Part shown: positions 53,121-62,746 of the stretch, in pieces
Position numbering within the stretch: position 1 is the first letter of the stretch
How the letters are laid out: every line of letters starts with the position of its first letter
Assembly (NCBI GenBank): GCA_024226455.1
Contig: JAAELR010000038.1
Span: 1 to 64,000, forward strand
Direction of reading: 5' to 3'
Origin: Paracoccaceae bacterium
Lineage (GTDB): Bacteria > Pseudomonadota > Alphaproteobacteria > Rhodobacterales > Rhodobacteraceae
DNA: 64,000 bases
Notes under the pieces: model-generated
Database searches by the model: none
Told to the model about the DNA's origin: nothing
What the model saw: the letters and a program-made list of their open reading frames with translations, nothing else
Made by a program: the position numbers and the translations under genes

Positions 53121-54002
53121 ATGACCGAGATACTGGCGAAACTTCTGCCCCTGGGGCTGATGCTGCTGATGTTCGTCGTCGGGCTTCGCCTGAGCCCGGC
53201 AAGCCTGGTGACAGTGATACGCCAGCCAGTGGCGCTGGCGACCGGGCTGGCCGTGCAGATGGTTGCACTGCCGGCGGTGGCCTTTACGCTGGGCTGGGTT
53301 TTCGCGCTGCCCGGCCCTGTTCTGGCCGGACTGGTGCTGGTGGCAGCGGCACCGGGCGGGGTGACCTCGAACTACATCGCCTATCTGGCCCGCGCCGACC
53401 TGGCGCTGTCGGCGGCGATGACACTGGTGACCACGGCACTGGCCAGCCTGACGGTGCCCTTGCTGATGTCGCTGACGGGCGAGGCCACTTTGCCGGAAGG
53501 CGGCGGCTTGCTGGGCATGAGCGGGGTGATGGCGGCGGTTGCGGTTGGGCCGATGGTTGCTGGCATGGCAGTACTGGGCTGGCGCCCAGATATTGCGGTC
53601 GGCATCCTGACCCTGCTCGACCCGGGCTCAAAGCTGATCTTCATCGCCATGGTGCTGGCGACCTTCGTCCAGAACCGGGACGCGATGACCGCAAACCTGT
53701 GGACCGTCGGCCCCGCCGCCCTGGCGCTGAACCTGTCGGCATTGGCGCTTGCCTTCACGGCCAGCACGCTGATCGGCCTTGCCGCCACCCAGCGCCGCGC
53801 AGTGATGGTCGAGGCCTCGCTGCAAAACGTCGCGGTGGCACTCTTCGTCGCGGCCCCCCTGCTGGGCGCACCGGCGCTGTCGGTTCCGGCGCTGGTCTAT
53901 GCGGTGGTGATGAACGTCTCTGCCCTGCTGCAGATCGCAGCCGCGCGCGGCTGGAGCTTTCGGGCAAGGACCGACGAGAGTACCCCAGGACCTCAGACCT
54001 AG
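53121..54002 (+). CDS. Bile acid:sodium symporter (BASS) family transporter
   Basis: 293 residues and about nine or ten membrane helices. The family pattern is seen in VLVAAAPGGVTSNYIAYLARADLALSAAMT (part), with the sodium-site region GGVTSN and a later VEASLQNVAVALFVA. BASS proteins carry organic anions such as bile acids, pantoate or pyruvate; the cargo here is unknown. Start placed at MTEILAKLL; 18 codons upstream in frame look non-coding and contain part of the FNR-like box. Confidence 0.85.
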   Translation: MTEILAKLLPLGLMLLMFVVGLRLSPASLVTVIRQPVALATGLAVQMVALPAVAFTLGWVFALPGPVLAGLVLVAAAPGGVTSNYIAYLARADLALSAAMTLVTTALASLTVPLLMSLTGEATLPEGGGLLGMSGVMAAVAVGPMVAGMAVLGWRPDIAVGILTLLDPGSKLIFIAMVLATFVQNRDAMTANLWTVGPAALALNLSALALAFTASTLIGLAATQRRAVMVEASLQNVAVALFVAAPLLGAPALSVPALVYAVVMNVSALLQIAAARGWSFRARTDESTPGPQT

Positions 54003-54371
54003 CCCTGAGCGGCGTCCCTGCAGCAGCACGCCCGCCCGCCTGCCAAAACCGATCCGTTCGGGGGTTGCGCAGCCCCGCGATCGCCTTCTGCATCGCCACG
54101 ATGAGCCTGGCCGAGGAGCTGGGCAATGTGGCGAAGGCCTGCCAGATCATGCACTGCCCGGCAGGCGATTGCAAAGCAATCTGCCGGGCGGTGGATGTGC
54201 AGAATGTCTGGCGTTTCCCCGCGGGCACAAAAGATCGATCTCGCCGGGCGCAAGTCCCGGTGCCAGAGCAACTACCCTGTTTGCCGAATCTGACATTGCC
54301 ACGAGCCTGGTCATGGGCCTGATCACGGGGGCCGCCAGCACAAGCGCCGCCGACATATTGAGTTTCTTGAT
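54003..54371 (+). other. Intergenic stretch with a possible transposase N-terminal remnant
   Basis: A plus-strand reading at 54101-54180 gives LAEELGNVAKACQIM, which resembles the helix-turn-helix start of some IS transposases (normally 'ELGNVSKACKVMGYSRDTFYRY'), but similarity ends after that. The rest has no recognisable gene. Likely decayed insertion sequence at the island edge. Confidence 0.4.
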
Positions 54372-54713
54372 TTCAGGAACCGCATCGTCAAGGCCAATCA
54401 GGGCCGCGAAATCCACGTCGTTTCAGACAACCTCGACACCCACAAGCCGAAATGAGACCATTGGCTGACCAGGCACAAGAACGCGCATTTCCACTTTGCC
54501 CCAACCAGCGCTTCCTGGCTCAACCAAGTCCAAATACTGTTCTCAATAATGACGGGAAAGGCGTTGCAACTTGCTTGCTTCAATTCGCTTGATGCACTCA
54601 GGGACCACATCGACCACTTACTCGAAAGCTACAACAAAACGGCCCGCCCTTTCGCCTGGACAAAACCCGAGGCCCACCAAAAACGCCCTAGACCACGGGT
54701 CTCGGATCAGTGA
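54372..54713 (+). pseudogene. IS630-family transposase C-terminal remnant
   Basis: Plus-strand reading with VVSDNLDTHKPK, then an in-frame TGA at 54453, then HFHFAPTSASWLNQV, FSIMTGKAL, LRDHIDHLLESYN and ARPFAWTKPEA. This is the DDE C-terminal part of IS630 transposases. The N-terminal two thirds are missing and the internal stop confirms a pseudogene. It separates the denitrification island from bioY. Confidence 0.85.
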
Positions 54714-54802
54714 TTGCGGGTGCTGGGCTCAAGCTTCCCGCGCCGAAGCTCTGGGCTGGCGATGCCAACGGAAAACCGCCCCCCCCCGGGGGGCGGCGGG
54801 CA

Positions 54803-55393
54803 TCAGCCGCGGCGGGCCTTCATCGCCGCCCAGCCGCCGGTGACCAGCAGGGCCGCCAGAACCGACTTGACCGCGTCGCCGATCACGAACGGCGCCATGA
54901 ACCAGGCCCAGATCTTGTCGGCGCCGATATTCACCCAGCCGGCTTCAAGGCCCAAGGCACCGGCAAGACCCATGGGCCAGGCGACACCGGGGATATAGAG
55001 CAGCGCCGAGGCGACGGCACAAACCATGGCGGTCGAAACCAAACCTAGCGCCCAGCCCTTTTCGGCGGCATAGCCAACCAGCCAGGCCAGCCCGACGAAA
55101 CCGATCAGGAAGCCGGCGGTCGGCCCGGCGAAGGCCACGAAATTCAGCCCCTTGGCAAAGACCGGCAGGCCCATGGCGCCCTCGGCCAGGTAGACCAGCA
55201 GCGTCGCGGCACCCAGACGCGAGCCAAAGCTCAGCCCGACCACCAGAACCGCCAGCGTCTGCAGCGTCATCGGCACCGGGAACATCGGCACGTTGATCTG
55301 CGCCGCAACCGCGATCAGGGCAGAGCCGCCCAGCACCATCAAAAGCTGCGTCAGCCGCGATTGCGCGGGCAATAGGGCGTGGGTTAGGGTCAT
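54803..55393 (-). CDS. bioY: BioY biotin transporter substrate-binding membrane protein
   Basis: 196 residues and about six membrane helices. Family motifs INVPMFPVPMTLQTLAVL and the GPTAGFLIGF segment are clear. BioY binds biotin and can work with ECF energy-coupling proteins or alone; no bioM/bioN genes follow here. No BioR-type operator was seen in the 106-bp divergent gap to the SDR gene. Confidence 0.92.
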   Translation of the reverse strand: MTLTHALLPAQSRLTQLLMVLGGSALIAVAAQINVPMFPVPMTLQTLAVLVVGLSFGSRLGAATLLVYLAEGAMGLPVFAKGLNFVAFAGPTAGFLIGFVGLAWLVGYAAEKGWALGLVSTAMVCAVASALLYIPGVAWPMGLAGALGLEAGWVNIGADKIWAWFMAPFVIGDAVKSVLAALLVTGGWAAMKARRG

Positions 55394-55499
55394 TATCCTG
55401 TCCTTGCGTCACTTTGCGTTGCCCGGCGGTATCCCGAATGGACCCGGACAAGTCAACAACCCCTTGCGCCCGTTAGCGCCAAATGAGACATGACCGCGC

Positions 55500-56168
55500 A
55501 TGTCTGACCAAAAACCCGCCCTGATCACCGGCGCCTCGCGCGGTCTGGGTGCCGCTCTGGCAGAGGCGCTGGCGCCTTGCCGCCACATCATCGCCGTGGC
55601 CCGTACCACCGGCGGTCTGGAAGAGCTTGACGACCGAATCCAGGCGGCGGGCGGCAGCGCCACGCTGGCACCGATGGATATCACCCAGACCGACGCCATG
55701 GCGCATCTGTGCCGCTCGGTCTACGACCGCTGGGGTGGGCTCGACCTGTGGCTGCACCCGGCGGTGCATGCCCCGCCGCTGGCTCCGGCCGATCATATCG
55801 ACACCAGGCACTGGCAGAAGACCAACGCCATCGTCGCCACCGCCACCGCCGGGCTGATCCCGATGGTGGCGCCGCTCTTGCGGGGTCCGGGCGCGGCGGC
55901 GGTGTTCTTCGACGATCCTCATACGGGTGACAAGTTCTTTGGCGCCTATGCCGCGGCGAAATCCGCGCAGATCGCACTGGCCCGCGCCTGGGCCGCCGAG
56001 ACCGCGCGCACCGGCCCAAAGGTTCACATCATGACGCCGGGGCGCATGCCCACAGCCACCCGGGCGCGGTTCTTTCCCGGCGAGGACCGGTCGCTGCTGG
56101 CCGACCCGATGGATGAGGCCCGCCGGTTGCTGGCAGAGATCGGCCTGCCGCGCGATGGTATAGGTTAG
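55500..56168 (+). CDS. Short-chain dehydrogenase/reductase
   Basis: 222 residues with the nucleotide-binding TGASRGLGAAL at 10-20 and the catalytic YAAAK pair. The usual NNAG motif is replaced by LHPAVHAPP, and the catalytic serine region reads VFFDDPHTG, so the active site departs from classical SDRs. Similar divergent SDR proteins are common next to bioY or housekeeping genes in this group. Substrate unknown. Confidence 0.8.
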   Translation: MSDQKPALITGASRGLGAALAEALAPCRHIIAVARTTGGLEELDDRIQAAGGSATLAPMDITQTDAMAHLCRSVYDRWGGLDLWLHPAVHAPPLAPADHIDTRHWQKTNAIVATATAGLIPMVAPLLRGPGAAAVFFDDPHTGDKFFGAYAAAKSAQIALARAWAAETARTGPKVHIMTPGRMPTATRARFFPGEDRSLLADPMDEARRLLAEIGLPRDGIG

Positions 56169-56260
56169 ACGCCACTGGTACTCTGCAGAGTGTTCGGGCG
56201 GCGCGCCAAGCAGGAAATGAGGCCGGGCCGCGTGCGCCGGTCCGGCAACGGGGTAAGCAC

Positions 56261-57916
56261 ATGAATATCCTTTTCGTCATGTATGATCAGCTGCGGTTCG
56301 ACTATCTCGGCTGCACCGGGCACCCGCATCTGCGGACCCCGAATTTCGACCGGGTCGCGGCCCGTGGGGTGAGCTTTACCAACGCCTATGTGCAGTCGCC
56401 GATCTGCGGCGCCTCGCGGATGTCCTTTTATACCGGCCGCTACGTGTCGAGCCACGGCGCCCAGTGGAACGGCCATCCGCTGCGGGTGGGAGAGCTTACC
56501 ATGGGCGATCACCTGCGCGCCGCGGGGATGGACTGCTGGCTGATCGGCAAGACCCACATGAAGGCCGACGCCGCCGGCATGGCGCGGCTGGGGCTGGAAC
56601 CCGACAGCGTGATCGGGGCGCGGCAGGCCGAATGCGGCTTCGACGCATGGATCCGCGATGACGGGCTCTGGGCCGAAGGTCCGGACGGGTTTTATGACGA
56701 ACGGCGTTCTCCCTATAACGAATATCTCAAGGCCAAAGGCTATCCATCGCAAAACCCTTGGGCAGATTTCGCCAATGCCGGCATCGACGACGACGGCGAC
56801 ATCGCATCGGGCTGGATGTTCGCCAATGCCGACAAACCCGCCAATATCCGCCAGGAGGACAGCGAAACCCCCTGGCTGACCTCCAGGACCATAGAGTTCA
56901 TCGATCAGGCCAAGGCGAAAGGCGCCGGGCCGTGGTGCGCCCATGTCAGCTATATCAAGCCGCATTGGCCCTATATCGTGCCCGCACCCTATCACGACAT
57001 GTACGGGCCCAACCAGGTGCCGCAGGCGCTGCGCGCCGAGGCAGAACTGGACGACCCGCACCCGGTGCTGGGCGGCTACCACAAAAGCCCCATCGCCCGG
57101 GCTTTCCAGCGCGAAGAGGTGCGCCAAAAGGTGATCCCGGCCTATATGGGGCTGATCAAGCAATGCGACGACCAACTCGGGCGGCTGTTGGATCATCTCG
57201 AATCCACCGGGCAGATGGACGACACCATGATTGTGCTGACCTCGGACCATGGCGACTATTTGGGCGACCATTGGCTGGGCGAGAAGGACTTCTTTCACCA
57301 GGCGTCGGTCAAGATCCCGATGATTGTCTGCGATCCGCGCGCCGGGGCGGATGCCACCCGTGGCACCACCTGCGACGCACTGGTGGAATCGCTCGACCTT
57401 GCCGCCACCTTTATCGAGACGGCAGGCGGCACCGTGCCTGACCATATCGTAGAGGGCCGCTCGTTGTTGCCCTGGCTACGCGGCGAGACGCCCGAGTGGC
57501 GCGACTATGTGATCAGCGAATACGACTATTCGGCGCGACCGATTTGTACCGAGCTGGGGCTGGAACCGCGCGACGCGCGGCTATTCATGCTGTTCGACGG
57601 GCGCTGGAAGCTGATCCATGCCGAGGGCGGTTTGCGCCCGATGCTGTTCGATCTGGAAACCGACCCCGAAGAGTTTCACGACCTTGCAAAGACCGGCGCG
57701 CATCAGGCCGAGATCGACCGGCTTTACGGGCATCTGGCCCAATGGGGCCGGCGTCTGGCGCAGCGGGTGACCATGTCGGACGATGCCATCAAGGCCGGAC
57801 GCGGAGGCTCGTCGCGCCGCGGTATCCTGCCTTTCCTGGTCGACGGCTCTGAGGTGCCCGGGGAACTGACCGCGAAATTCCGCGGACCCGCCGGCGAAAG
57901 ATACACGGACGGTTGA
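56261..57916 (+). CDS. Sulfatase-family hydrolase, phosphonate-monoester-hydrolase-like
   Basis: 551 residues of the alkaline phosphatase/arylsulfatase superfamily. The formylglycine site is C49GASR53 (in SPICGASRMSFYTGRY), matching PehA-type phosphonate monoester hydrolases more than arylsulfatases, apart from A for P. Metal ligands include MYDQLRFD near the N-terminus and SDHGDYLGDH. No signal peptide, so cytoplasmic. It needs a formylglycine-generating enzyme not seen here. It could act on phosphonate or phosphate esters or sulphate esters. Confidence 0.82.
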   Translation: MNILFVMYDQLRFDYLGCTGHPHLRTPNFDRVAARGVSFTNAYVQSPICGASRMSFYTGRYVSSHGAQWNGHPLRVGELTMGDHLRAAGMDCWLIGKTHMKADAAGMARLGLEPDSVIGARQAECGFDAWIRDDGLWAEGPDGFYDERRSPYNEYLKAKGYPSQNPWADFANAGIDDDGDIASGWMFANADKPANIRQEDSETPWLTSRTIEFIDQAKAKGAGPWCAHVSYIKPHWPYIVPAPYHDMYGPNQVPQALRAEAELDDPHPVLGGYHKSPIARAFQREEVRQKVIPAYMGLIKQCDDQLGRLLDHLESTGQMDDTMIVLTSDHGDYLGDHWLGEKDFFHQASVKIPMIVCDPRAGADATRGTTCDALVESLDLAATFIETAGGTVPDHIVEGRSLLPWLRGETPEWRDYVISEYDYSARPICTELGLEPRDARLFMLFDGRWKLIHAEGGLRPMLFDLETDPEEFHDLAKTGAHQAEIDRLYGHLAQWGRRLAQRVTMSDDAIKAGRGGSSRRGILPFLVDGSEVPGELTAKFRGPAGERYTDG

Positions 57917-58086
57917 GGCCGCGCCGGGCTTTGTGGCACTTTGTGATCGGCTCTGCCGCGGTAGGCAACCGGTGCACAGGGTCCGCAAGGCACCGGCACG
58001 GCACAGGCGCGACCTCGCGCGAGTTGCCTTGAAGTACCGGGTATTGCGCGGAATAGTACCGAGACGGCAAAAGGGGGCCGCTGACC

Positions 58087-61000
58087 ATGGGCATTCGCTT
58101 TTTTTCCGACCGCAAACGCCCGGTGCATCTGGGCCCCTACCCGCTTGAACGGCTCAAGCGCGCCGCCGCCCTGCCGGCGGGATCAGTGCCGCCGATGCCG
58201 GCGCTGGACTTTCGCCGCCCCGAACGGCCCGAAAGCATCGTCAACGCCATGGGCGAGTTTCAGGCGATGATGGACGCGATCCGCGACGGGTTCGTCAACC
58301 CGGCCCGTGCCGGCATCCCCGACGACCCGCTTGAACGGGCCAACCACCTGAAAGCTTTCGGCTATTTCTCTGACGCTTCGATGATCGGCTGCGGCCCGGT
58401 ACCACCAGAGGCACTGTTGGCCGAACCGCTGCGCAACCCCGATATCGACCGGCTGGCAGGGGCGCTGCGCACCCGCCAGACCAAGACGCTGGCATCCGGC
58501 ATCGACGTGATCATGGCCGATCTGAAGGAAAGCATGGAGGCCCCGCCGCGCGGCATCGACGGGCAGGACCACACAATCGTGTTTCTCTACGAGCACATGC
58601 GCGACCCCGACCCGGACGAACCCGGCAGCGACTGGATTGCGGATGCTCAAGACCACCGCGCCTGCCTGCGCGCCACCGAGACCGCCGTGGTGATCGCCAA
58701 TTACATCCGCCTGCTGGGCTTTGCCGCCAAAGCCCATACCGCAACCTCTTCGGATGTCGATCTGGGGCAACTTGCGCTGGCTTCAGGGCTGGTCAGCCTG
58801 GAAAACGGCCAGCTGATCGCCCCCTGGCTTGGCACCCGCTATGGCGTCGCGGCGGTAACCACCTCGATGCCGATAGCGCATGACCGCCCGCTGGCGCCCA
58901 TGGCGCGGCAAAAGCTGGGCGGGCTCGGCTGGCGGCTGGGGCTGGGCCACGCCAAGTCGGCGCTGAACCGCGACCCCTTTGCCAAGCGCCGCTATGTGGA
59001 CGGGGCGCACCCGTTCGAGAGGCTGAAACGGGTCGAGACCCCCACCACCTATATCGACGAGGCCAATGTCGCCCGCGTCCCGAAACGCGCCGACATGTTC
59101 GCCCGGGCCCAGTTCGGTGACCTGGGCAAGACCGTGCAGGACAACGCGAAGGGCGGCTACTACGCCCGCAAATCCGCCCCGAGCTTTGCGCAAAGGCGCA
59201 TGCTGGGTGCGTTCGTGTTGCTTCAGGACGGCGAAAGCGCAAAGGTTGACCGACCTGCGGATGCCTCCCGCAACGCCGCAAACCTGAAGGCGGCGACCTA
59301 TTTTCTTGGCATAGACGCCGTGGGGCTCAGCCGCTGCCCGGACTGGACATGGTACAGCCACGACGCCACCGGCGATGCCATCGATCCGCCGCACGACCAG
59401 GCGGTCAGCATGATCATCGACCAGGGCTATGAAACCATGGAGGGCGCCTCGGGCGACGACTGGATATCCGTCGCCCAGTCGATGCGGGCCTATCTGCGGT
59501 TCTCGCTGTTGGGCGGCGTCATCGCCCAGCAGATCCGCAACCTCGGCTACAAGGCCAAGGCGCATTCGGTGATGGACGGCGAGGTGCTGCAGCCGCCGCT
59601 GCTGCTGCTTTCCGGCCTCGGAGAGGTCAGTCGCATCGGCGAGGTGATCCTGAACCCCTATCTGGGGCCGCGGCTGAAATCGGGCGTGGTGACCACCGAC
59701 ATGCCGATGGACCACGACAAGCCGATCGATTTTGGCCTGCAGGCGTTCTGCGAAGCCTGCAGCAAATGCGCCCGCGAATGCCCGTCGGGCGCCATCACCA
59801 CCGGGCCAAAGCTGATGTTCAACGGCTATGAGATCTGGAAATCCGACAGCCAGAAATGCGCCACCTACCGGGTCACCACCAAGGGCGGCGCCATGTGCGG
59901 GCGCTGCATGAAGACCTGCCCGTGGAACCTGGAAGGTCTCTTTGCCGAGGCGCCCTTGCGATGGGTCGCCAGCCATGTGCCGGCGCTGGCAAGGCCGCTG
60001 GCAAAGCTTGACGACATTGTCGGCAATGGCGGGCTGAACGACACCAAGAAATGGTGGTGGGATATCGAGCTGCAGCCGGATGGTTCTTATGGGCCCTCGG
60101 AACACGAACTGAACCGGCGCGGTCTGCAACGCGATCTGGACCTGAAATACGAGGACCAGACGCTGGCGGTCTACCCCGCCCCGCTGGCGCCGCATCCCTG
60201 GCCCTATCCGTTCGCCATGGACCGCGAGGCGGGGATCAGGGCTTATGAGGCGATGGTCTCGGCCCGCGAATACCGCTCCCGTCTGGCGGGTGGCGACATG
60301 ACCGTGGTGCACCGCTACACAGTGCCCGACGAGGCGGATGCCCCGGTGGTGCGGGTGGAACTGACCAGGGTCGAGATGATGACCCCGGATGTGGCGAAAT
60401 ACGAGTTTTCCGCGCTGGGTGGTGGCGACCTGCCGCAATGGAGCGCGGGCGCCCATCTCGACGTGCTGGTAGCGCCAGAGTTTCTGCGGCAGTATTCCTT
60501 GTCCGGCGATCCGGCGGATCGCGGCCGCTATCAGATCGGGGTCTTGCGAGAGGACGAGGGGCGCGGCGGATCGAAGCTGATGCACCGGATCTTCCATCAG
60601 GGGCGCAAGGTGTTTGTCTCCAGGCCGATCAACCATTTCGAACTGGACGAGAGCGCGACCAGGACCTTGCTGATGGGCGGCGGCATCGGCGTCACGCCGA
60701 TGATCGCCTTCGGCCACCGGCTGCATGGGCTGGGGGCCGAGTTCGAGCTGCACTATTCCGCCAGCCGCAAGACGGATGCCGGCTATCTGGCGGATCTGGC
60801 CGGGGTTCCATGGGCAGACAGGGTGCATCTGCATTTCTCCGACCAGGGCACCCGGGCCGATCTGGACAAGGTGCTCGGCGGCTACCAGCCCGGCTGGCAC
60901 ATCTATGCCTGCGGGCCCGACCGCTACATGACTGGCGTGATCGATGCCGCCGGGCGGCAGGGTTTTCCGCAAGAGGCGCGGCATCTGGAGTATTTCTCGG

Positions 61001-61293
61001 TACCCGAGGAACCGGAGTATGAAAACCACCCTTTCACCGTAAAGCTGCGGAGCTCGGGCAAAGAGCTGCACGTGCCCGCCGACAAGCACCTGTCGGACGT
61101 GCTGATCGAGGCCGGGGTGCATGTGGATGTGAAATGCTCCGATGGCATTTGCGGGGTGTGCAAATGCGGGCTGGCAGCGGGCGACGTGGAACACCGCGAT
61201 TTCGTACTGTCGATGAAGCAGCGCCAGAGCACGATCATCACCTGCCGCAGCCGGGCGGCACAACCGGACGGGGTGATCGAACTGGATCTGTAA
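58087..61293 (+). CDS. Self-sufficient reductive dehalogenase fused to an FMN/2Fe-2S reductase
   Basis: 1068 residues. The first two thirds match cobalamin-dependent reductive dehalogenases: duplicated B12-fold halves (about 10-280 and 300-550), then [4Fe-4S] motifs C555EACSKCAREC565P and C591...C604GRCMKTC611P. No Tat signal, so cytoplasmic. The last third is a phthalate-dioxygenase-reductase module: RQYSLSGDP for FMN, GGGIGVTPM for NAD(P)H and a plant-type [2Fe-2S] site at C1017, C1022, C1025, C1053. This is the plan of the catabolic enzymes BhbA (Comamonas) and RdhA of Nitratireductor pacificus, which remove halogen from phenols using NAD(P)H. The true halogenated substrate is unknown. Confidence 0.88.
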   Translation: MGIRFFSDRKRPVHLGPYPLERLKRAAALPAGSVPPMPALDFRRPERPESIVNAMGEFQAMMDAIRDGFVNPARAGIPDDPLERANHLKAFGYFSDASMIGCGPVPPEALLAEPLRNPDIDRLAGALRTRQTKTLASGIDVIMADLKESMEAPPRGIDGQDHTIVFLYEHMRDPDPDEPGSDWIADAQDHRACLRATETAVVIANYIRLLGFAAKAHTATSSDVDLGQLALASGLVSLENGQLIAPWLGTRYGVAAVTTSMPIAHDRPLAPMARQKLGGLGWRLGLGHAKSALNRDPFAKRRYVDGAHPFERLKRVETPTTYIDEANVARVPKRADMFARAQFGDLGKTVQDNAKGGYYARKSAPSFAQRRMLGAFVLLQDGESAKVDRPADASRNAANLKAATYFLGIDAVGLSRCPDWTWYSHDATGDAIDPPHDQAVSMIIDQGYETMEGASGDDWISVAQSMRAYLRFSLLGGVIAQQIRNLGYKAKAHSVMDGEVLQPPLLLLSGLGEVSRIGEVILNPYLGPRLKSGVVTTDMPMDHDKPIDFGLQAFCEACSKCARECPSGAITTGPKLMFNGYEIWKSDSQKCATYRVTTKGGAMCGRCMKTCPWNLEGLFAEAPLRWVASHVPALARPLAKLDDIVGNGGLNDTKKWWWDIELQPDGSYGPSEHELNRRGLQRDLDLKYEDQTLAVYPAPLAPHPWPYPFAMDREAGIRAYEAMVSAREYRSRLAGGDMTVVHRYTVPDEADAPVVRVELTRVEMMTPDVAKYEFSALGGGDLPQWSAGAHLDVLVAPEFLRQYSLSGDPADRGRYQIGVLREDEGRGGSKLMHRIFHQGRKVFVSRPINHFELDESATRTLLMGGGIGVTPMIAFGHRLHGLGAEFELHYSASRKTDAGYLADLAGVPWADRVHLHFSDQGTRADLDKVLGGYQPGWHIYACGPDRYMTGVIDAAGRQGFPQEARHLEYFSVPEEPEYENHPFTVKLRSSGKELHVPADKHLSDVLIEAGVHVDVKCSDGICGVCKCGLAAGDVEHRDFVLSMKQRQSTIITCRSRAAQPDGVIELDL

Positions 61294-61414
61294 CGCGCGG
61301 GCCGACAAACCCCGGCCAGCCCTGCCACAAACCAAAAACAGCCTGCGGCGGCTTGGAGTTCTCTCACCCGGCGGCTATGGTCATCAGGTTCCTGTCCCGC
61401 AAAGAAACGACGCC

Positions 61415-62101
61415 ATGAAACGCTCGCGTATCAACCAGATCATGACCGAGGCCGACGAGATGATCCGCGGCCACGGCTTCACCCTGCCCCCCTTCGCTTA
61501 TTGGAGCCCGGACGAGTTTCGTGCCAACAGGGACGTCGCCCGCAACGTCATCGAGGCGCGCTGCGGCTGGGATATCACCGATTATGGCGCGGGACGGTTC
61601 GATCAGATGGGGCTGTTCCTATTCACCTTGCGCAACGGGCGGTTGGCCGACCTGCAGCGCGGCGGCGGCATGTGCTATGCCGAAAAGCTGCTGATCTCGC
61701 GGTCCGACCAGCTTTCGCCCATGCACCGGCACGTGATCAAGGCCGAGGACATCATCAACCGCGGCGGCGCCACGCTGGTGGTCGAACTTTTTGGCTCCGA
61801 TGACGAGGGCAATTTCGCCGACGATCGCGGCGGCACCGTCTGGTGCGACGGCATCCGCCGCGGCTTTGCCCCCGGCGATTGCCTGCGCTTTGCCCCGGGG
61901 CAAAGCGTGACGCTGATGCCCGGTGACTGGCATGCCTTCTGGGGCGAAGGCGGCGACGTGCTGATCGGCGAGGTTTCTACGGTCAACGACGATGAGACCG
62001 ACAATGTCTTCCGCGAGCCCATCGGCCGCTTTGCCGAGATCAAGGAAGACGAGGCGCCGACGCATCTGCTGGTCAGCGATTACCGGCGCCAACTGGCCTG
62101 A
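61415..62101 (+). CDS. D-lyxose isomerase-family cupin
   Basis: 228 residues. A cupin metal site is visible with H104, H106 and E111 in MHRHVIKAED and H173 in GDWHAFWG, as in D-lyxose/D-mannose ketol-isomerases. The family converts D-lyxose to D-xylulose; close relatives act on D-mannose/D-fructose. No sugar transporter or kinase is adjacent, so the physiological substrate is open. Start preceded by GCAAAGAAACGACGCC. Confidence 0.78.
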   Translation: MKRSRINQIMTEADEMIRGHGFTLPPFAYWSPDEFRANRDVARNVIEARCGWDITDYGAGRFDQMGLFLFTLRNGRLADLQRGGGMCYAEKLLISRSDQLSPMHRHVIKAEDIINRGGATLVVELFGSDDEGNFADDRGGTVWCDGIRRGFAPGDCLRFAPGQSVTLMPGDWHAFWGEGGDVLIGEVSTVNDDETDNVFREPIGRFAEIKEDEAPTHLLVSDYRRQLA

Positions 62102-62131
62102 CCGGCAGCCCCGCGCCTTCGCTTGCCCCCG

Positions 62132-62515
62132 TCAGGGGTTGGCTCTGGTTCCCGGCGATGGAACCGGCGCGGGCAGGCTGTCAGGAAGATCCAGCGGAAC
62201 CAGTTTGCATGGCCGATAGATCACCGTGCAGTGCCACCAATCCAGATTGTTTTTCGAGATATTCTCGCAATGGACCGGAGCGCCGCGGTCGATCTTCGCC
62301 CAGATGGGACCGTCATGCGCAACCACGATATCCTTCCAGTTTTGCAGGGCTCCTGCGAAGGCCCGATCATAAATCCGGTTTTCGCCGCTCGCCTCATGGG
62401 TGTGATGCTTGCAAACTTTCGTAACATTCGATTTCGCCACGGCGACATCCAGGCCAACGACCCCGGAAAACCCGAGGCCAAGCGCCGCGACTATCGCGAT
62501 ACCCGCGTTATTCAT
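62132..62515 (-). CDS. Small secreted protein of unknown function
   Basis: 127 residues with a signal peptide (hydrophobic to about residue 28, VAVAK) and four cysteines (CKHH, HCEN, HCTV, PCKL) plus tryptophan-rich NNLDWWHC. The C-terminus is proline-rich. I do not recognise the family. The start is the ATG just before the signal sequence; 37 codons upstream in frame look non-coding. Confidence 0.6.
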   Translation of the reverse strand: MNNAGIAIVAALGLGFSGVVGLDVAVAKSNVTKVCKHHTHEASGENRIYDRAFAGALQNWKDIVVAHDGPIWAKIDRGAPVHCENISKNNLDWWHCTVIYRPCKLVPLDLPDSLPAPVPSPGTRANP

Positions 62516-62746
62516 GTCACAATCCCTTTCCGCTTCGACCGGTTTCTCCAAGGCGCCACCAAGGATCTTGGGCCATGCAACGACCGATTGGCGAGCACGC
62601 ACCGCGCTCCGCCCCCCCCGTGCCACCGGGATAGCCCGCTCGCCCGAACCTCCTCAGGTCTGGCCTCACCCAAGGATACCAGCCCGCCGGCTGCGTGTCC
62701 TTGACCGGGCGCATGGCTGCCCGATGTTGCACAGTCCCCGCGCCCG

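Noticed and set aside
54147-54416. A minus-strand open frame of 89 codons between the BASS gene and bioY
   Set aside because: No recognisable domain, overlaps the IS630 remnant on the other strand and has no clear ribosome site.
58783-61335. An 850-codon open frame antisense to the reductive dehalogenase gene
   Set aside because: Same reason: the plus-strand protein has intact cofactor motifs throughout, while the antisense product shows none.
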